Virus record (IMG/VR): IMGVR_UViG_3300044733_005595
Span: 1-42,829 of that record
From: a virus
Reading direction: 5' to 3' (one strand)
Length of the DNA: 42,829 bases
Part shown: piece after piece, positions 4,138 to 11,270 of the stretch
Layout of the letters: every line of letters begins with the position of its first letter
Numbering within the stretch: the stretch's first letter is position 1
Notes under the pieces: generated by a model
What the model was told of the DNA's origin: nothing
The model's database searches: none
The model's input: only the letters and a program-made list of their open reading frames with translations
Position numbers and translations under genes: made by a program

Positions 4138-4704
4138 ATGAACATCTTTTTCCTTTCCGCCAACACGAGGGAATGCGCAGCGGCTCACTGCGATAAGCAC
4201 GTCAACAAGATGATTATCGAGCATCTTCAGATGATGAGTGTTGCCGCGGTGCATTACGGCTACCTCCCAGCGAAGAAAAAGGACGGCAATTACTACTCCA
4301 CCAGGGCGTATAAGAACCACCCGTGCACGAAGTGGGTCAAGGAGTCCAAGGGTAATTTTTTGTGGTTGTTTGAAGTGACATACCACCTATGCGCTGAGTT
4401 TCGCAAAAGATTTGGCAAGGAGCACGCCGGACTCACAAGTCTTCTGTCTTTTTACTACGGCCCAGAAGGTAACACGATAAATGGCACTGTGTCAAAGCTG
4501 ATGGTCGAGAACGTCTATCCCCACCGAGGTCTTACTGACCCCGTGCAAGCGATGCCCTCCTTCTGCAGAGTCTACGAGGATCCCATCCAAGCCTACCGCA
4601 ATTACTACAACTGGACGAAGTGGAGATTTGCCAAGTGGGCAAAAGTCCCCGCCCCGGACTGGTGGGCACCTGGCTGCTGCCTGGAGGCCAGAGGTGAGTA
4701 CTGA
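4138..4704 (+). CDS. Conserved phage protein of unknown function (HCDKHV family)
   Basis: The 188-residue protein begins MNIFFLSAN and carries motifs I recall from a widespread family of phage proteins: AAHCDKHVNKMI (about residues 19-30), YKNHPCTKWVKES (about 58-70), QAMP (about 138-141) and AYRNYYNWTKWRFAKW (about 152-167). The conserved His, Cys, Asp and Lys could form an enzyme or metal site, but I know no proven activity. A strong ribosome site (GGGAGG, about eight bases before ATG) fixes the start. The downstream phosphoesterase gene overlaps it by 11 bases. Confidence 0.8.
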   Translation: MNIFFLSANTRECAAAHCDKHVNKMIIEHLQMMSVAAVHYGYLPAKKKDGNYYSTRAYKNHPCTKWVKESKGNFLWLFEVTYHLCAEFRKRFGKEHAGLTSLLSFYYGPEGNTINGTVSKLMVENVYPHRGLTDPVQAMPSFCRVYEDPIQAYRNYYNWTKWRFAKWAKVPAPDWWAPGCCLEARGEY

Positions 4705-5341
4705 GAGATACTGCTTGATCGGTGATCTGCATGGCCGTATTGACACCCTCGACCGCATCTTGCAGAAATCCCCGGACTACCACTACGTGTTCCTAGGCGA
4801 CGTCATCCACCACAAGTCATTCTTCCGGAGGTCTAAGCGTACGTCCCCTGTGAAGATGTTGCTGAAGGTCAAAAACCTCGTGGACCAGGGCAAGGCAACG
4901 CTGATAATCGGGAACAACGAGAACTACATCCTGAAAAACCTCGCGTTACCCAAGCCCCAGATCAAGCAGAGGGAGGTCAGGTACACCCTCGAGTTGGTGA
5001 AAAGCCTACCTCTAAAGACCCAGCTTGAGCTCCTCCACTGGCTCCTCGTAACGCCCCTCACCCTGGAATTCGAGGCGGAGGGCCAGATCTACCGCTGCGC
5101 TCACGCTTACTACGATCCTGATTACGACGACTCCACCAGGAACAGCGTACTCACGGGCATCGGCTACCCCTGGTTCAGAAACGACCCGCTCGAGGACCAC
5201 ATCCGCGATGACGCTAAGTACTTCTTCGGGCACTACGGGTACCCCTACTTCAGGAAGAATCTCCGCATCATAGACGCCACAAACTTCGAGGGGGTTGGGG
5301 TGTACTACACCGACCGGGACGAGTTTCTCATCTACTACTGA
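4694..5341 (+). CDS. Calcineurin-like metallophosphoesterase
   Basis: From a GTG start at 4694, chosen because GGAGG lies about six bases upstream and the gene then overlaps its neighbour by 11 bases, the product has 215 residues. It shows the phosphoesterase blocks GDLHG (D11, H13), GDVIHH (D36), GNNEN (73-77), CAHAYY (H137) and GHYG (179-182). The usual GNH(E/D) block reads GNNE, so the His there is missing. The family uses two metals to cleave phosphoesters (Ser/Thr phosphatases, Ap4A hydrolases, phage lambda phosphatase). The substrate is unknown. Confidence 0.82.
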   Translation: MSTERYCLIGDLHGRIDTLDRILQKSPDYHYVFLGDVIHHKSFFRRSKRTSPVKMLLKVKNLVDQGKATLIIGNNENYILKNLALPKPQIKQREVRYTLELVKSLPLKTQLELLHWLLVTPLTLEFEAEGQIYRCAHAYYDPDYDDSTRNSVLTGIGYPWFRNDPLEDHIRDDAKYFFGHYGYPYFRKNLRIIDATNFEGVGVYYTDRDEFLIYY

Positions 5342-5373
5342 GTCGGTGGACGGACGACTAGGTGGCTAAGGCC

Positions 5374-5403
5374 TTGACCCAAGGCCCGTTTCCATGATAA
5401 GAT
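5374..5403 (+). promoter_or_regulatory. Promoter candidate before DNA polymerase
   Basis: TTGACC (5374-5379), 18-base spacer, TAAGAT (5398-5403) with TG at 5395-5396. It overlaps an inverted repeat GGCCTT-GACCC-AAGGCC that could be an operator or a weak terminator of the upstream gene. Confidence 0.5.
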
Positions 5404-5425
5404 AGCAGTATCTACTCGGTGGTAT

Positions 5426-8113
5426 ATGTCCAAGCTCAATTCCCTCGGTTACGCCGTCCTCTCCGACTCGATGAACTCCAGGGTGTTTGGCGAAGGCATC
5501 AAAGCTAAGCGCCCCGAGACCAGAAAGATCTCCGAAGTGAAGGAGGAGATGGAGCGGTTCGGTGTGGACTTTCCTGTCAAGAACCCCTCTAGTTTCTTCA
5601 TCGACGACTTCAAACTGCCCGAGTTGCGCGACTCCACCATCCACGGGCATTTCGACCGTATCTCCAAGGAGGTGACTTCGGACCGCGTGAGATTGATGAA
5701 GGACTTCGCCTACACCGACATCCCCGATTACCCGGACCGGACAAAGTTCTTCCTGGCGAGTGGATGGGTTAAGTACCCGTTCGATGGTCCCGCCCGGCGT
5801 GTCTCCGGAATCGAAGAGAGGATCGGCGTATTCGACTGCGAGACCTTCGTCAAAGGCAGCGACTTCTCCCACCCAATCCTCGCCACCGCCGTTACCGATA
5901 AAGCCTACTACGTCTGGATGCACGAAAGCTTTGTGGATTCCAGAGTGCCGTACGAGCCGAAGCTTGTGCCGCTGGGCCGCAAGGACGGAGTGTTCATCGC
6001 TCACAACGTAGCCTACGATCGCCCTCGGACGCAGGAATCCTACGTTCTCGGAAAGACCAACTCGTGGTTTGACACGATGTCCGCCCACATCAACGTTTCC
6101 GGCCTCGCCTCGGGCCAACGATGGTGGTATGTTCAGAAGCAGGCAAAGAAGGTGATGTACAAAGCCGATCCGGTATGGGCGGATAAGGGCTCGATGAATA
6201 ACCTCGTCGACTGCTACAACTTCCACTGCCGGCCAGCCATCCCTCTTGAGCACGAGGACAAGGAGATCAGGAATGTGTTTGTGGACTCCTCATCCATGGA
6301 CGACTTTGTGCCCCTGCGCGACGAGCTTATCGAGTACGCCCTGAAGGACGTAAAGATCACCTTCGAGTTGTACTCGATTGTCGTGCTCAAGTACCTCCAG
6401 AATAACCCGTCCCCTACCACCCTGGCCGCTCACTTCGGCATCGCCTCCGCCAAACTTCCCGTTGTCTCCGACTGGGACGAGTGGTTCTCCAACTGCGAGA
6501 AGCAGTGGAGGGGGTCCATCGACCGGCAGGAGGAGATCCTGAGTAAGATGGCCGTGGAGGTCTACGAGGCCTGGAATGAGGGCGAACTGACCGACGAGGA
6601 TATACAGGGGGATCCGTGGCTCTCTCAACTCGACTGGGGCGCCAACTTCAAACTCACCAAGGCTGGAAAACCCAGCTCGAAGTGGTACGGAGTGCCCAAG
6701 TGGGTGAGGGGCGTATCTTCCAAGGACCTGGTGGATGGCAAACCCCACATCGAGGGCATCTCCACCAAAAACCGCATCTCCCACCTCCTGCTCCGCCTGA
6801 AGTGGGATAATCAGCCGATCGTGTTCCTCAAGGACAAGGGTTGGTGTTTCAAAGACCCGGACAGTGGTAATTACGAGCGGCTCCCGCACACGGACGGTGA
6901 GGGGGTGAATGTTGGTGGTGTTCTGACGAAGGACTACGTTGAGGACTTCGAGTCGGGAATGCTAAGTTCCGACCTCGCGCAGGCTCGCGAGCTCATCAAG
7001 CTTGCGATCAATGTTGCCTACTGGACGAGTGTCCGCTCGAGGGTGAGGGAGCAGAACGTGGAGGTGGTGAAGACCCCTAAGGGTGAGGAGTTCTCCCTCA
7101 TCATCCCCGCCACCGTCCCGCATAACACCTCTACCAATCGAGCCGGTGAGAATCTGTGGCTTACCGTCCCCGACCCCAAGTACGACAAGATCGGTAGCGA
7201 GATCAAGACCCGCGTTCAGGCGCCTAAGGGCTACGTGTTTGTGGAATCGGACTTTGACGCTCAGGAAGCGGTCGTTGCCTCGATCTTCGCCGACTCCTTC
7301 CACAAGATCGCTGGGAGTACTCAGTTCTCCCACTCGATTCTTGCGGGGTCGAAAGACGACGGTACCGACATGCACTCGATGACCGCCAAGGCCATCAGCA
7401 TTACCAGGGCCATTGCCAAAGGTTGTAATTACGGTATGTTGTACGGGTGCGGGGCGAAGACTCTGGCCAATACCATCCGCAAGGGCAATAAGAGCATCCC
7501 GATGAAGGAGGCCATGGAGATGGGACGAAAGCTCATCAAGATCAAGAAGGGTAAGAAAGCCTCCAGGCTCTCCCAGACCCTCATCGGCGGATCCGACTCC
7601 TACGCCTACAACGAGATGGCTCGGATCGCTAACATGCCCTGCCCTATCAACCCACTCAGCGGCACCAAGATGTCCACGGCTTTCCGCCCCTCGAGTGTCG
7701 GAACCGACTTCTGGACGATGCGTAACAACTGGTGCATCCAGTCCACCGGGAGCGCGATGCTCCACGCCTTCATGACAGCGATGGAGTGGCTCATCGACAA
7801 ATACGAGCTGGAGGCGGAGTTCTGCATGTCGGTCCACGACAGCATCCTCTACCTCTGCCCGGAAGACCAGGCCGAGAAAGTCGCTACGCTCTTCCAGGTG
7901 GCTCATGCTTGGTGTTGGGCCTGGATGCGGTATAATTACGACATCTACGAGCTTCCGGTGGCCAATGCCTGGCTCTCCTCTATCGAGATTGACAGCGTCT
8001 TCAGAAAGTCCGCCGACTCGAGTACCAAGACGGTCTCGCAGCAGAAGGACGAGGAGGACGGTCGGTCTGTCACCATCCAGGACCTAGTTCCGGTATTCAA
8101 CTCGATGTTTTAG
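5426..8113 (+). CDS. DNA polymerase, family A, mitochondrial Pol gamma-like, with 3'-5' exonuclease
   Basis: The 895-residue protein is a replicative family A polymerase. Exonuclease motifs: D137-C-E139, H193-N...D197 and Y304...D308. Polymerase motif A is ESDFDAQE (D609), motif B R661...K665...N668-Y-G and motif C H804-D805. Beyond these it runs collinear with animal Pol gamma as I recall it: DTMSAHINVSGLASGQR after Exo II, LPHTDGEGVNVGG and KDYVEDFESG before the palm, RVQAPKGYVFVESDFDAQE, GTDMHS, NNWCIQSTG and the C-terminal ELPVANAWLSSIEIDSVFRK. Pol gamma is absent from bacteria, and full-length phage homologues were reported from Acaryochloris cyanophages. The product likely replicates the phage genome. 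Confidence 0.92.
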   Translation: MSKLNSLGYAVLSDSMNSRVFGEGIKAKRPETRKISEVKEEMERFGVDFPVKNPSSFFIDDFKLPELRDSTIHGHFDRISKEVTSDRVRLMKDFAYTDIPDYPDRTKFFLASGWVKYPFDGPARRVSGIEERIGVFDCETFVKGSDFSHPILATAVTDKAYYVWMHESFVDSRVPYEPKLVPLGRKDGVFIAHNVAYDRPRTQESYVLGKTNSWFDTMSAHINVSGLASGQRWWYVQKQAKKVMYKADPVWADKGSMNNLVDCYNFHCRPAIPLEHEDKEIRNVFVDSSSMDDFVPLRDELIEYALKDVKITFELYSIVVLKYLQNNPSPTTLAAHFGIASAKLPVVSDWDEWFSNCEKQWRGSIDRQEEILSKMAVEVYEAWNEGELTDEDIQGDPWLSQLDWGANFKLTKAGKPSSKWYGVPKWVRGVSSKDLVDGKPHIEGISTKNRISHLLLRLKWDNQPIVFLKDKGWCFKDPDSGNYERLPHTDGEGVNVGGVLTKDYVEDFESGMLSSDLAQARELIKLAINVAYWTSVRSRVREQNVEVVKTPKGEEFSLIIPATVPHNTSTNRAGENLWLTVPDPKYDKIGSEIKTRVQAPKGYVFVESDFDAQEAVVASIFADSFHKIAGSTQFSHSILAGSKDDGTDMHSMTAKAISITRAIAKGCNYGMLYGCGAKTLANTIRKGNKSIPMKEAMEMGRKLIKIKKGKKASRLSQTLIGGSDSYAYNEMARIANMPCPINPLSGTKMSTAFRPSSVGTDFWTMRNNWCIQSTGSAMLHAFMTAMEWLIDKYELEAEFCMSVHDSILYLCPEDQAEKVATLFQVAHAWCWAWMRYNYDIYELPVANAWLSSIEIDSVFRKSADSSTKTVSQQKDEEDGRSVTIQDLVPVFNSMF

Positions 8114-8121
8114 ACAAGATC

Positions 8122-8400
8122 ATGAAACCAAGCGAAGTGGGATTTGATGGGGTCAAAGGGTTAAATGTAGGGGAAGGTTATCATCGGTCTATTTTCAAGT
8201 TGAAGAGGGGCAAAACCGTTCCCGACCCGCGCAAGGCGGATCTTAAGAACCAGTTGCTATGGTTCTATCCCGACGGCCAAGACCCCAAACTGATCTACTG
8301 TAACCACCTCAGTTCTTTACTCTTTATCTTCTTCTATGAAACGTGCTTCTCTTGCTGCAATAGGTGTCGTAATGAGTTTTGGACTTGTTGCATATGGTAG
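8122..8400 (+). pseudogene. 5' part of a gene broken by a 48-bp repeat-flanked insertion
   Basis: The ORF reads MKPSEVGFDGVKG... and up to about codon 61 (YPDGQDPKLIYCN) appears normal. It then enters inserted DNA and ends after 31 unrelated, Cys-rich residues. The lost continuation is found at 8601-8717, where an exact copy of the 48-bp repeat (8259-8306) leads into QDNQLFELNFVPTEDW.... Joining the parts restores a protein of about 99 residues. I do not recognise its family. The hybrid 92-residue product might still be made. Confidence 0.6.
8259..8306 (+). repeat. 48-bp direct repeat, copy 1
   Basis: Identical over 48 bases to 8600-8647, a 341-base offset. It encodes part of the disrupted gene in both copies and flanks inserted sequence. 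Confidence 0.95.
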
Positions 8401-8505
8401 TGGAACTAGGCAATGGACTTTATGTTCAATAGGAGTTCTAGCAGGTCTAGCCTCTATTATCAGTCTCGATAGAAAAAAATAGGGACTTCGGGCCTCAGTT
8501 CTTTA
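8307..8505 (+). repeat. 13-bp leader repeat before two small genes
   Basis: CCTCAGTTCTTTA occurs at 8307-8319 and 8493-8505. Each copy is followed by a pyrimidine-rich stretch and an ATG (8336 and 8516), so it looks like a shared 5' leader of two small genes. Confidence 0.7.
8336..8482 (+). CDS. Small two-span membrane protein within the insertion
   Basis: The 48-residue ORF MKRASLAAIGVVMSFGLVAY... has a hydrophobic segment at about residues 4-20 and another at about 28-42, with a basic tail (DRKK). It lies wholly inside the DNA between the 48-bp repeats, is AT-richer than its neighbours and overlaps the hybrid ORF that starts at 8122. It may be cargo of the inserted segment. Function unknown. 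Confidence 0.5.
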   Translation: MKRASLAAIGVVMSFGLVAYGSGTRQWTLCSIGVLAGLASIISLDRKK

Positions 8506-8515
8506 TTTTCTTATT

Positions 8516-8644
8516 ATGAACATCAACGGATACGAAATCAAACCGGGTGCTAACCTTGTGGGTGCTGACCTTGAGGGCGCGGCTGCTGCAGCGGGCCGGA
8601 TGGTTCTATCCCGACGGCCAAGACCCCAAACTGATCTACTGTAA
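8516..8644 (+). pseudogene. Truncated pentapeptide-repeat gene start
   Basis: The ORF begins MNINGYEIKPGANLVGADLE, the usual opening of pentapeptide-repeat proteins (ANLxGADLxGA), but after one or two units becomes GAAAAAGRM and runs into repeat copy 2 out of frame, stopping after 42 codons. It is best read as the cut 5' end of a longer gene carried in by the rearrangement. Confidence 0.5.
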
Positions 8645-8647
8645 CCA
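8600..8647 (+). repeat. 48-bp direct repeat, copy 2
   Basis: Exact copy of 8259-8306. The downstream flank continues the interrupted reading frame. Confidence 0.95.
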
Positions 8648-8717
8648 GGACAATCAGTTATTTGAGTTGAACTTTGTTCCCACCGAAGACTGGATTCTAT
8701 CTTTAGAAACTGAGTAA
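8601..8717 (+). pseudogene. 3' part of the interrupted gene
   Basis: Reading TGG at 8601 gives WFYPDGQDPKLIYCN, the same residues as in the upstream part, then 23 new residues ending LSLETE and TAA at 8715-8717. There is no start codon of its own in a sensible position. This is probably the original C-terminus. Confidence 0.55.
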
Positions 8718-8728
8718 AAACCATCTCC

Positions 8729-9016
8729 ATGACACCACAAACATTTGAGGATCTTAACGACCATTTCAGAGCGACCTACGGCTTCTCCCTCTTCCTCAAG
8801 GAGGAGCCCACGCTCATGAGCAAAGCCAAAAAACCCACTCGATGGGTCGGGGCCAACTCCCCCGATGTTGTGCTACTTCGCCGAACTGGCTACCCCACCA
8901 CCAAGTACCCCAAGTCCCATGGTATAATTAGTAATGGGGGACACAGACCTGTATCCCTCTCCACTCTCCTCTCCAATATCAAGGAGGGAAGAGAATTGTT
9001 CGTACGGTTACAATAA
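8729..9016 (+). CDS. Hypothetical protein, 95 residues
   Basis: The product begins MTPQTFEDLNDHFRATYGF, has a basic central part (KAKKPTRW) and ends NIKEGRELFVRLQ. It is soluble with no membrane segment. I recognise no family. It follows the rearranged locus closely on the same strand. A TATAAT-like sequence inside it (8929-8934) is probably fortuitous or belongs to the RlpA-like gene. Confidence 0.6.
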   Translation: MTPQTFEDLNDHFRATYGFSLFLKEEPTLMSKAKKPTRWVGANSPDVVLLRRTGYPTTKYPKSHGIISNGGHRPVSLSTLLSNIKEGRELFVRLQ

Positions 9017-9029
9017 CCCTACCGAACTA

Positions 9030-9037
9030 GTTTAAAG
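9030..9037 (+). promoter_or_regulatory. GTTTAAAG phage promoter-like motif
   Basis: GTTTAAAG directly after the preceding gene, leaving a 137-base leader before the RlpA-like gene. Confidence 0.5.
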
Positions 9038-9044
9038 TAAAATT

Positions 9045-9092
9045 CAGACGTTTTTCGATCTGGTGCTATCACCACGTATTGCCGGGCGTCTG
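9045..9092 (+). other. Structured 5' leader of RlpA-like gene
   Basis: CAGACG (9045-9050) pairs with CGTCTG (9087-9092) around an inner hairpin GGTG-CTAT-CACC (9062-9073). It lies between the promoter motif and the gene and may act on translation or mRNA stability. No known riboswitch is recognised. Confidence 0.35.
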
Positions 9093-9174
9093 TCATAGCA
9101 TCTCTAACTCATCTATAAACAATTGCAGATTGCAAAGATGACCCTGGAATGTTATGTTCCTTATCTCGGAGCTC

Positions 9175-9528
9175 ATGAAGAAAACGATTGTTACCCTGGC
9201 CATTGCCACTCTTTCAGCTTTCCCTCTTTCTGCAAAAGCAGGACAACAATGCGGAGGAGCAAGCTACTACGGTCTAGGGGACGGATACCAGGGAGGAATT
9301 ACTGCATCTGGTCGGAGATTCGACACCTGGTCGAATCAAGCAGCGCACAAGTGGCTACCTTTTGGAACAGTTGTCACAGTGACTGCTAATGGCCGTAGCA
9401 CGAAAGCGGTGATCACAGACCGCGGACCATTCGTCCACGGAAGAGTCATCGATTTGTCGGCGAAATCCTTTAGCGCCCTTGGCCCCATCTCCCGCGGTGT
9501 ACACAACGTGTGTATTAGCTGGAACTGA
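9175..9528 (+). CDS. Secreted RlpA-like double-psi beta-barrel protein
   Basis: The start is set at 9175 because CGGAG lies a few bases upstream and the product then begins with a classic signal peptide (MKKTIVTLAIATLSAFPLSAKA, cleavage after about residue 22). The mature part is a small double-psi beta-barrel: ASYYG, ASGRRFD, AAHKWLPFGT (H58) and TDRGPFVHGRVIDLS (D82). RlpA proteins cleave peptidoglycan glycan strands lacking peptide stems. The Glu usual in the ASGE-x-FD motif is Arg here (R47), so activity may differ. No SPOR domain is present. The export signal suggests a role in lysis or envelope remodelling. Confidence 0.85.
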   Translation: MKKTIVTLAIATLSAFPLSAKAGQQCGGASYYGLGDGYQGGITASGRRFDTWSNQAAHKWLPFGTVVTVTANGRSTKAVITDRGPFVHGRVIDLSAKSFSALGPISRGVHNVCISWN

Positions 9529-9547
9529 GAACATAGACAACTGAATA

Positions 9548-9580
9548 GAAAGTGGCCCCAAGCAAATGCTGGGGCTTTCT
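9548..9580. terminator. Bidirectional terminator between convergent genes
   Basis: GAAAG...GCCCCA (9555-9560) pairs with TGGGGC (9570-9575)...TTTC. It lies between the RlpA-like gene (plus) and the Dps-like gene (minus) and would serve both. Confidence 0.65.
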
Positions 9581-9586
9581 AGTATG

Positions 9587-9997
9587 TCAGACTTCCAGCG
9601 TGGATTTGAGCAGGTAGCAGATGGTGTTACTGTCCGTAAGGAATCCCTCGACCACGTTCACGAACCCGTACTGCTTCTCGTCCTCCAGTACGTTCCTGAG
9701 AAGCTCCAGGTCGGATCGGTAGCGCACGCACAGTGTCAGTAACCACTCCACAAGCTCTATATTCATACTCCACTCGATATCTGGGACCTGGTTAAATGCC
9801 CTCGCGGGGATCTCTACACCCAGTCCGCGGGCCTGCTCAGCGAACGTATCTGTCTGGCCTTCCAGTATCTCGTAGATCTTTCCGAAGAGGAGGTGCATCT
9901 GGTAGAAGTCCTTGCCCACCACGTTCCAGTGCGCGAGTTGGGAAGCCCCCTTGAACGCTAGGTGCGAGGCAAAAACCGAGTGGAATAGGGAGTTCAT
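9587..9997 (-). CDS. Dps/ferritin-like protein
   Basis: The 136-residue product matches the Dps four-helix fold: AHWNVVGKDFYQMHLLFGKIYE followed by GQTDTFAEQARGLG. The Dps ferroxidase ligands fall at the correct spacing: H23, H35 (12 later), D50 (15 later) and E54 (4 later). The Asp normally four residues after the second His is Gly (G39). Dps forms a 12-mer cage that oxidises and stores iron and protects DNA. The gene is last in the minus-strand virion operon and overlaps the connector gene by four bases, so it is probably made late. It could be packaged, protect DNA, or be a structural reuse of the fold. Confidence 0.75.
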   Translation of the reverse strand: MNSLFHSVFASHLAFKGASQLAHWNVVGKDFYQMHLLFGKIYEILEGQTDTFAEQARGLGVEIPARAFNQVPDIEWSMNIELVEWLLTLCVRYRSDLELLRNVLEDEKQYGFVNVVEGFLTDSNTICYLLKSTLEV

Positions 9998-10929
9998 GTA
10001 AGTGTGTCGTAAGCTGGATTGAGTTTGATATTGAGATCCTGTCTTGCTGAGGTGCCAGGTTTGGTGTTAGGAACCGTGTCCACACTATTCCTCCACAGCG
10101 AGGAGTCTATATTTAACTTAAACCAGGGTGGGTAGGGTTGGGTGCGGTCTCTGTAGCATTTCCACACCTTGCTCAGGGTGCCGGTGACGATTCTGTCCTC
10201 GTCGATAACCCTATCGCCATTCTCGTCGAAGGAGAGAGCGGCTCTGGGTGTGAAGACGTAAGTAGCGCTGCCGTCGAAGGCCTCATTGCAGGTGATCTCA
10301 AGGTTGTCGGAGATCTCCCTTTCGCATCTGGGGTCCTCGACAACGTACTCCTCTGTGGTGTCGGAGTTGATCACTCTCCTCCAGACGGCCAGGCCGGTGC
10401 CCTTCTGATCGGGGGTGAATAGGCACTTTCTCTTGGGTAGGAAGTCCTCTACAGAGATGGGGTCGAAGGCCGCGCAGGGCTGACTGTAGAACCTGCCGTC
10501 AGGTATGAGAACCTCTATGCTGTAGGTCTGCTCGTAGATGAATTGGGAGGCCTCGGTTACCTGGACGAACCTCTCCGGCCCCAACTCAAACCCCGTCTGG
10601 AACTCCAACCCCGGCACCTCCGGCACCCACCCCGTCACGGAGTCGGCTATGAGGTCGAGGATGGGCAGGGAGAAGCTATGCCCCTCCCTCTGGGTCTGCT
10701 TCTGCACCAGAGTTATGGTGTAATTTAGCTTTCTGTTCCTGACGGTGGGGATGTAGGCTCCCTTGTTGGGATTGGTGGTGCTTCCGGCCGCCCAACTCAC
10801 AATAATCATCGCCTGCTCGGCGACTCGGCCGGACTCGTCGATCTCCTCGGCCAGTCTTATCACCACAGCGCTCTGACCTAGGGCGTTATGCACCCTCCTG
10901 TGGAGTTGATTCTCTATCTCTAGGAGCAT
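9994..10929 (-). CDS. Probable neck/tail-terminator protein (Mu gp37-like)
   Basis: The 311-residue product starts MLLEIENQLHRRVHNALGQ, then a strand-rich region (AMIIVSWAAGS, LNYTITLVQK, LPILDLIADSVTGWVPEV). This resembles the opening of Mu gp37-type proteins, which sit at the head-tail junction. The second half, with several Cys and YVFTPRA, is not recognised. It follows the gp36-like gene by one small ORF, the expected order. It overlaps the Dps-like gene by four bases. The assignment rests on order and a weak motif match. Confidence 0.5.
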   Translation of the reverse strand: MLLEIENQLHRRVHNALGQSAVVIRLAEEIDESGRVAEQAMIIVSWAAGSTTNPNKGAYIPTVRNRKLNYTITLVQKQTQREGHSFSLPILDLIADSVTGWVPEVPGLEFQTGFELGPERFVQVTEASQFIYEQTYSIEVLIPDGRFYSQPCAAFDPISVEDFLPKRKCLFTPDQKGTGLAVWRRVINSDTTEEYVVEDPRCEREISDNLEITCNEAFDGSATYVFTPRAALSFDENGDRVIDEDRIVTGTLSKVWKCYRDRTQPYPPWFKLNIDSSLWRNSVDTVPNTKPGTSARQDLNIKLNPAYDTLT

Positions 10930-10932
10930 CGG

Positions 10933-11268
10933 TCAGAATCCCCCGCCACTGATAAAGCTCTGAAGCTCCCAGTTGCCGGTCATGTGGTTGTAGAGAAGAG
11001 CGTCCCCCGGCCTCACGTTCCTGGTGAAGCTGACGTCCGCTAGATCTTGGAGCTTCCTAGTGGCCTCCAGTCCCATAATGTACTGGCGGAGTTCGGCGGC
11101 ACTCAACTTATACACCGTGCCATCCGGGAACACCCCGATCCTACCACCCAACCCACCGTAGTTGGATCCGTAGTAGCAGTCATTGCCGGCTCCTTCCAGG
11201 AGCATGAAAGCGTTTCCGTCCGCAGGACCGGGGTTAAAGGGGTTGTATCCGTAGGGTTGGTTGCTCAT
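10933..11268 (-). CDS. Small virion-associated protein with GGxF C-terminus
   Basis: The 111-residue product has a Gly/Asn/Tyr-rich N-terminal half and then LQDLADVSFTRNVRPGDALLYNHMTGNWEL, the pattern (L-x-DL-x-DV ... GD-x-L-x-Y ... G-x-W) frequent in phage fibre proteins. It ends SFISGGGF, close to the ends of the plus-strand proteins at 20842 and 21093. It lies between two connector-type genes with 1-3 base gaps. A virion role is likely; the exact function is unknown. Confidence 0.6.
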   Translation of the reverse strand: MSNQPYGYNPFNPGPADGNAFMLLEGAGNDCYYGSNYGGLGGRIGVFPDGTVYKLSAAELRQYIMGLEATRKLQDLADVSFTRNVRPGDALLYNHMTGNWELQSFISGGGF

Positions 11269-11270
11269 GG

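Noticed and set aside
5366-6253. 295-codon minus-strand ORF opposite the polymerase gene
   Set aside because: It lies antisense to well-conserved exonuclease motifs and has no family features; it is a by-product of the codon bias of the polymerase gene.
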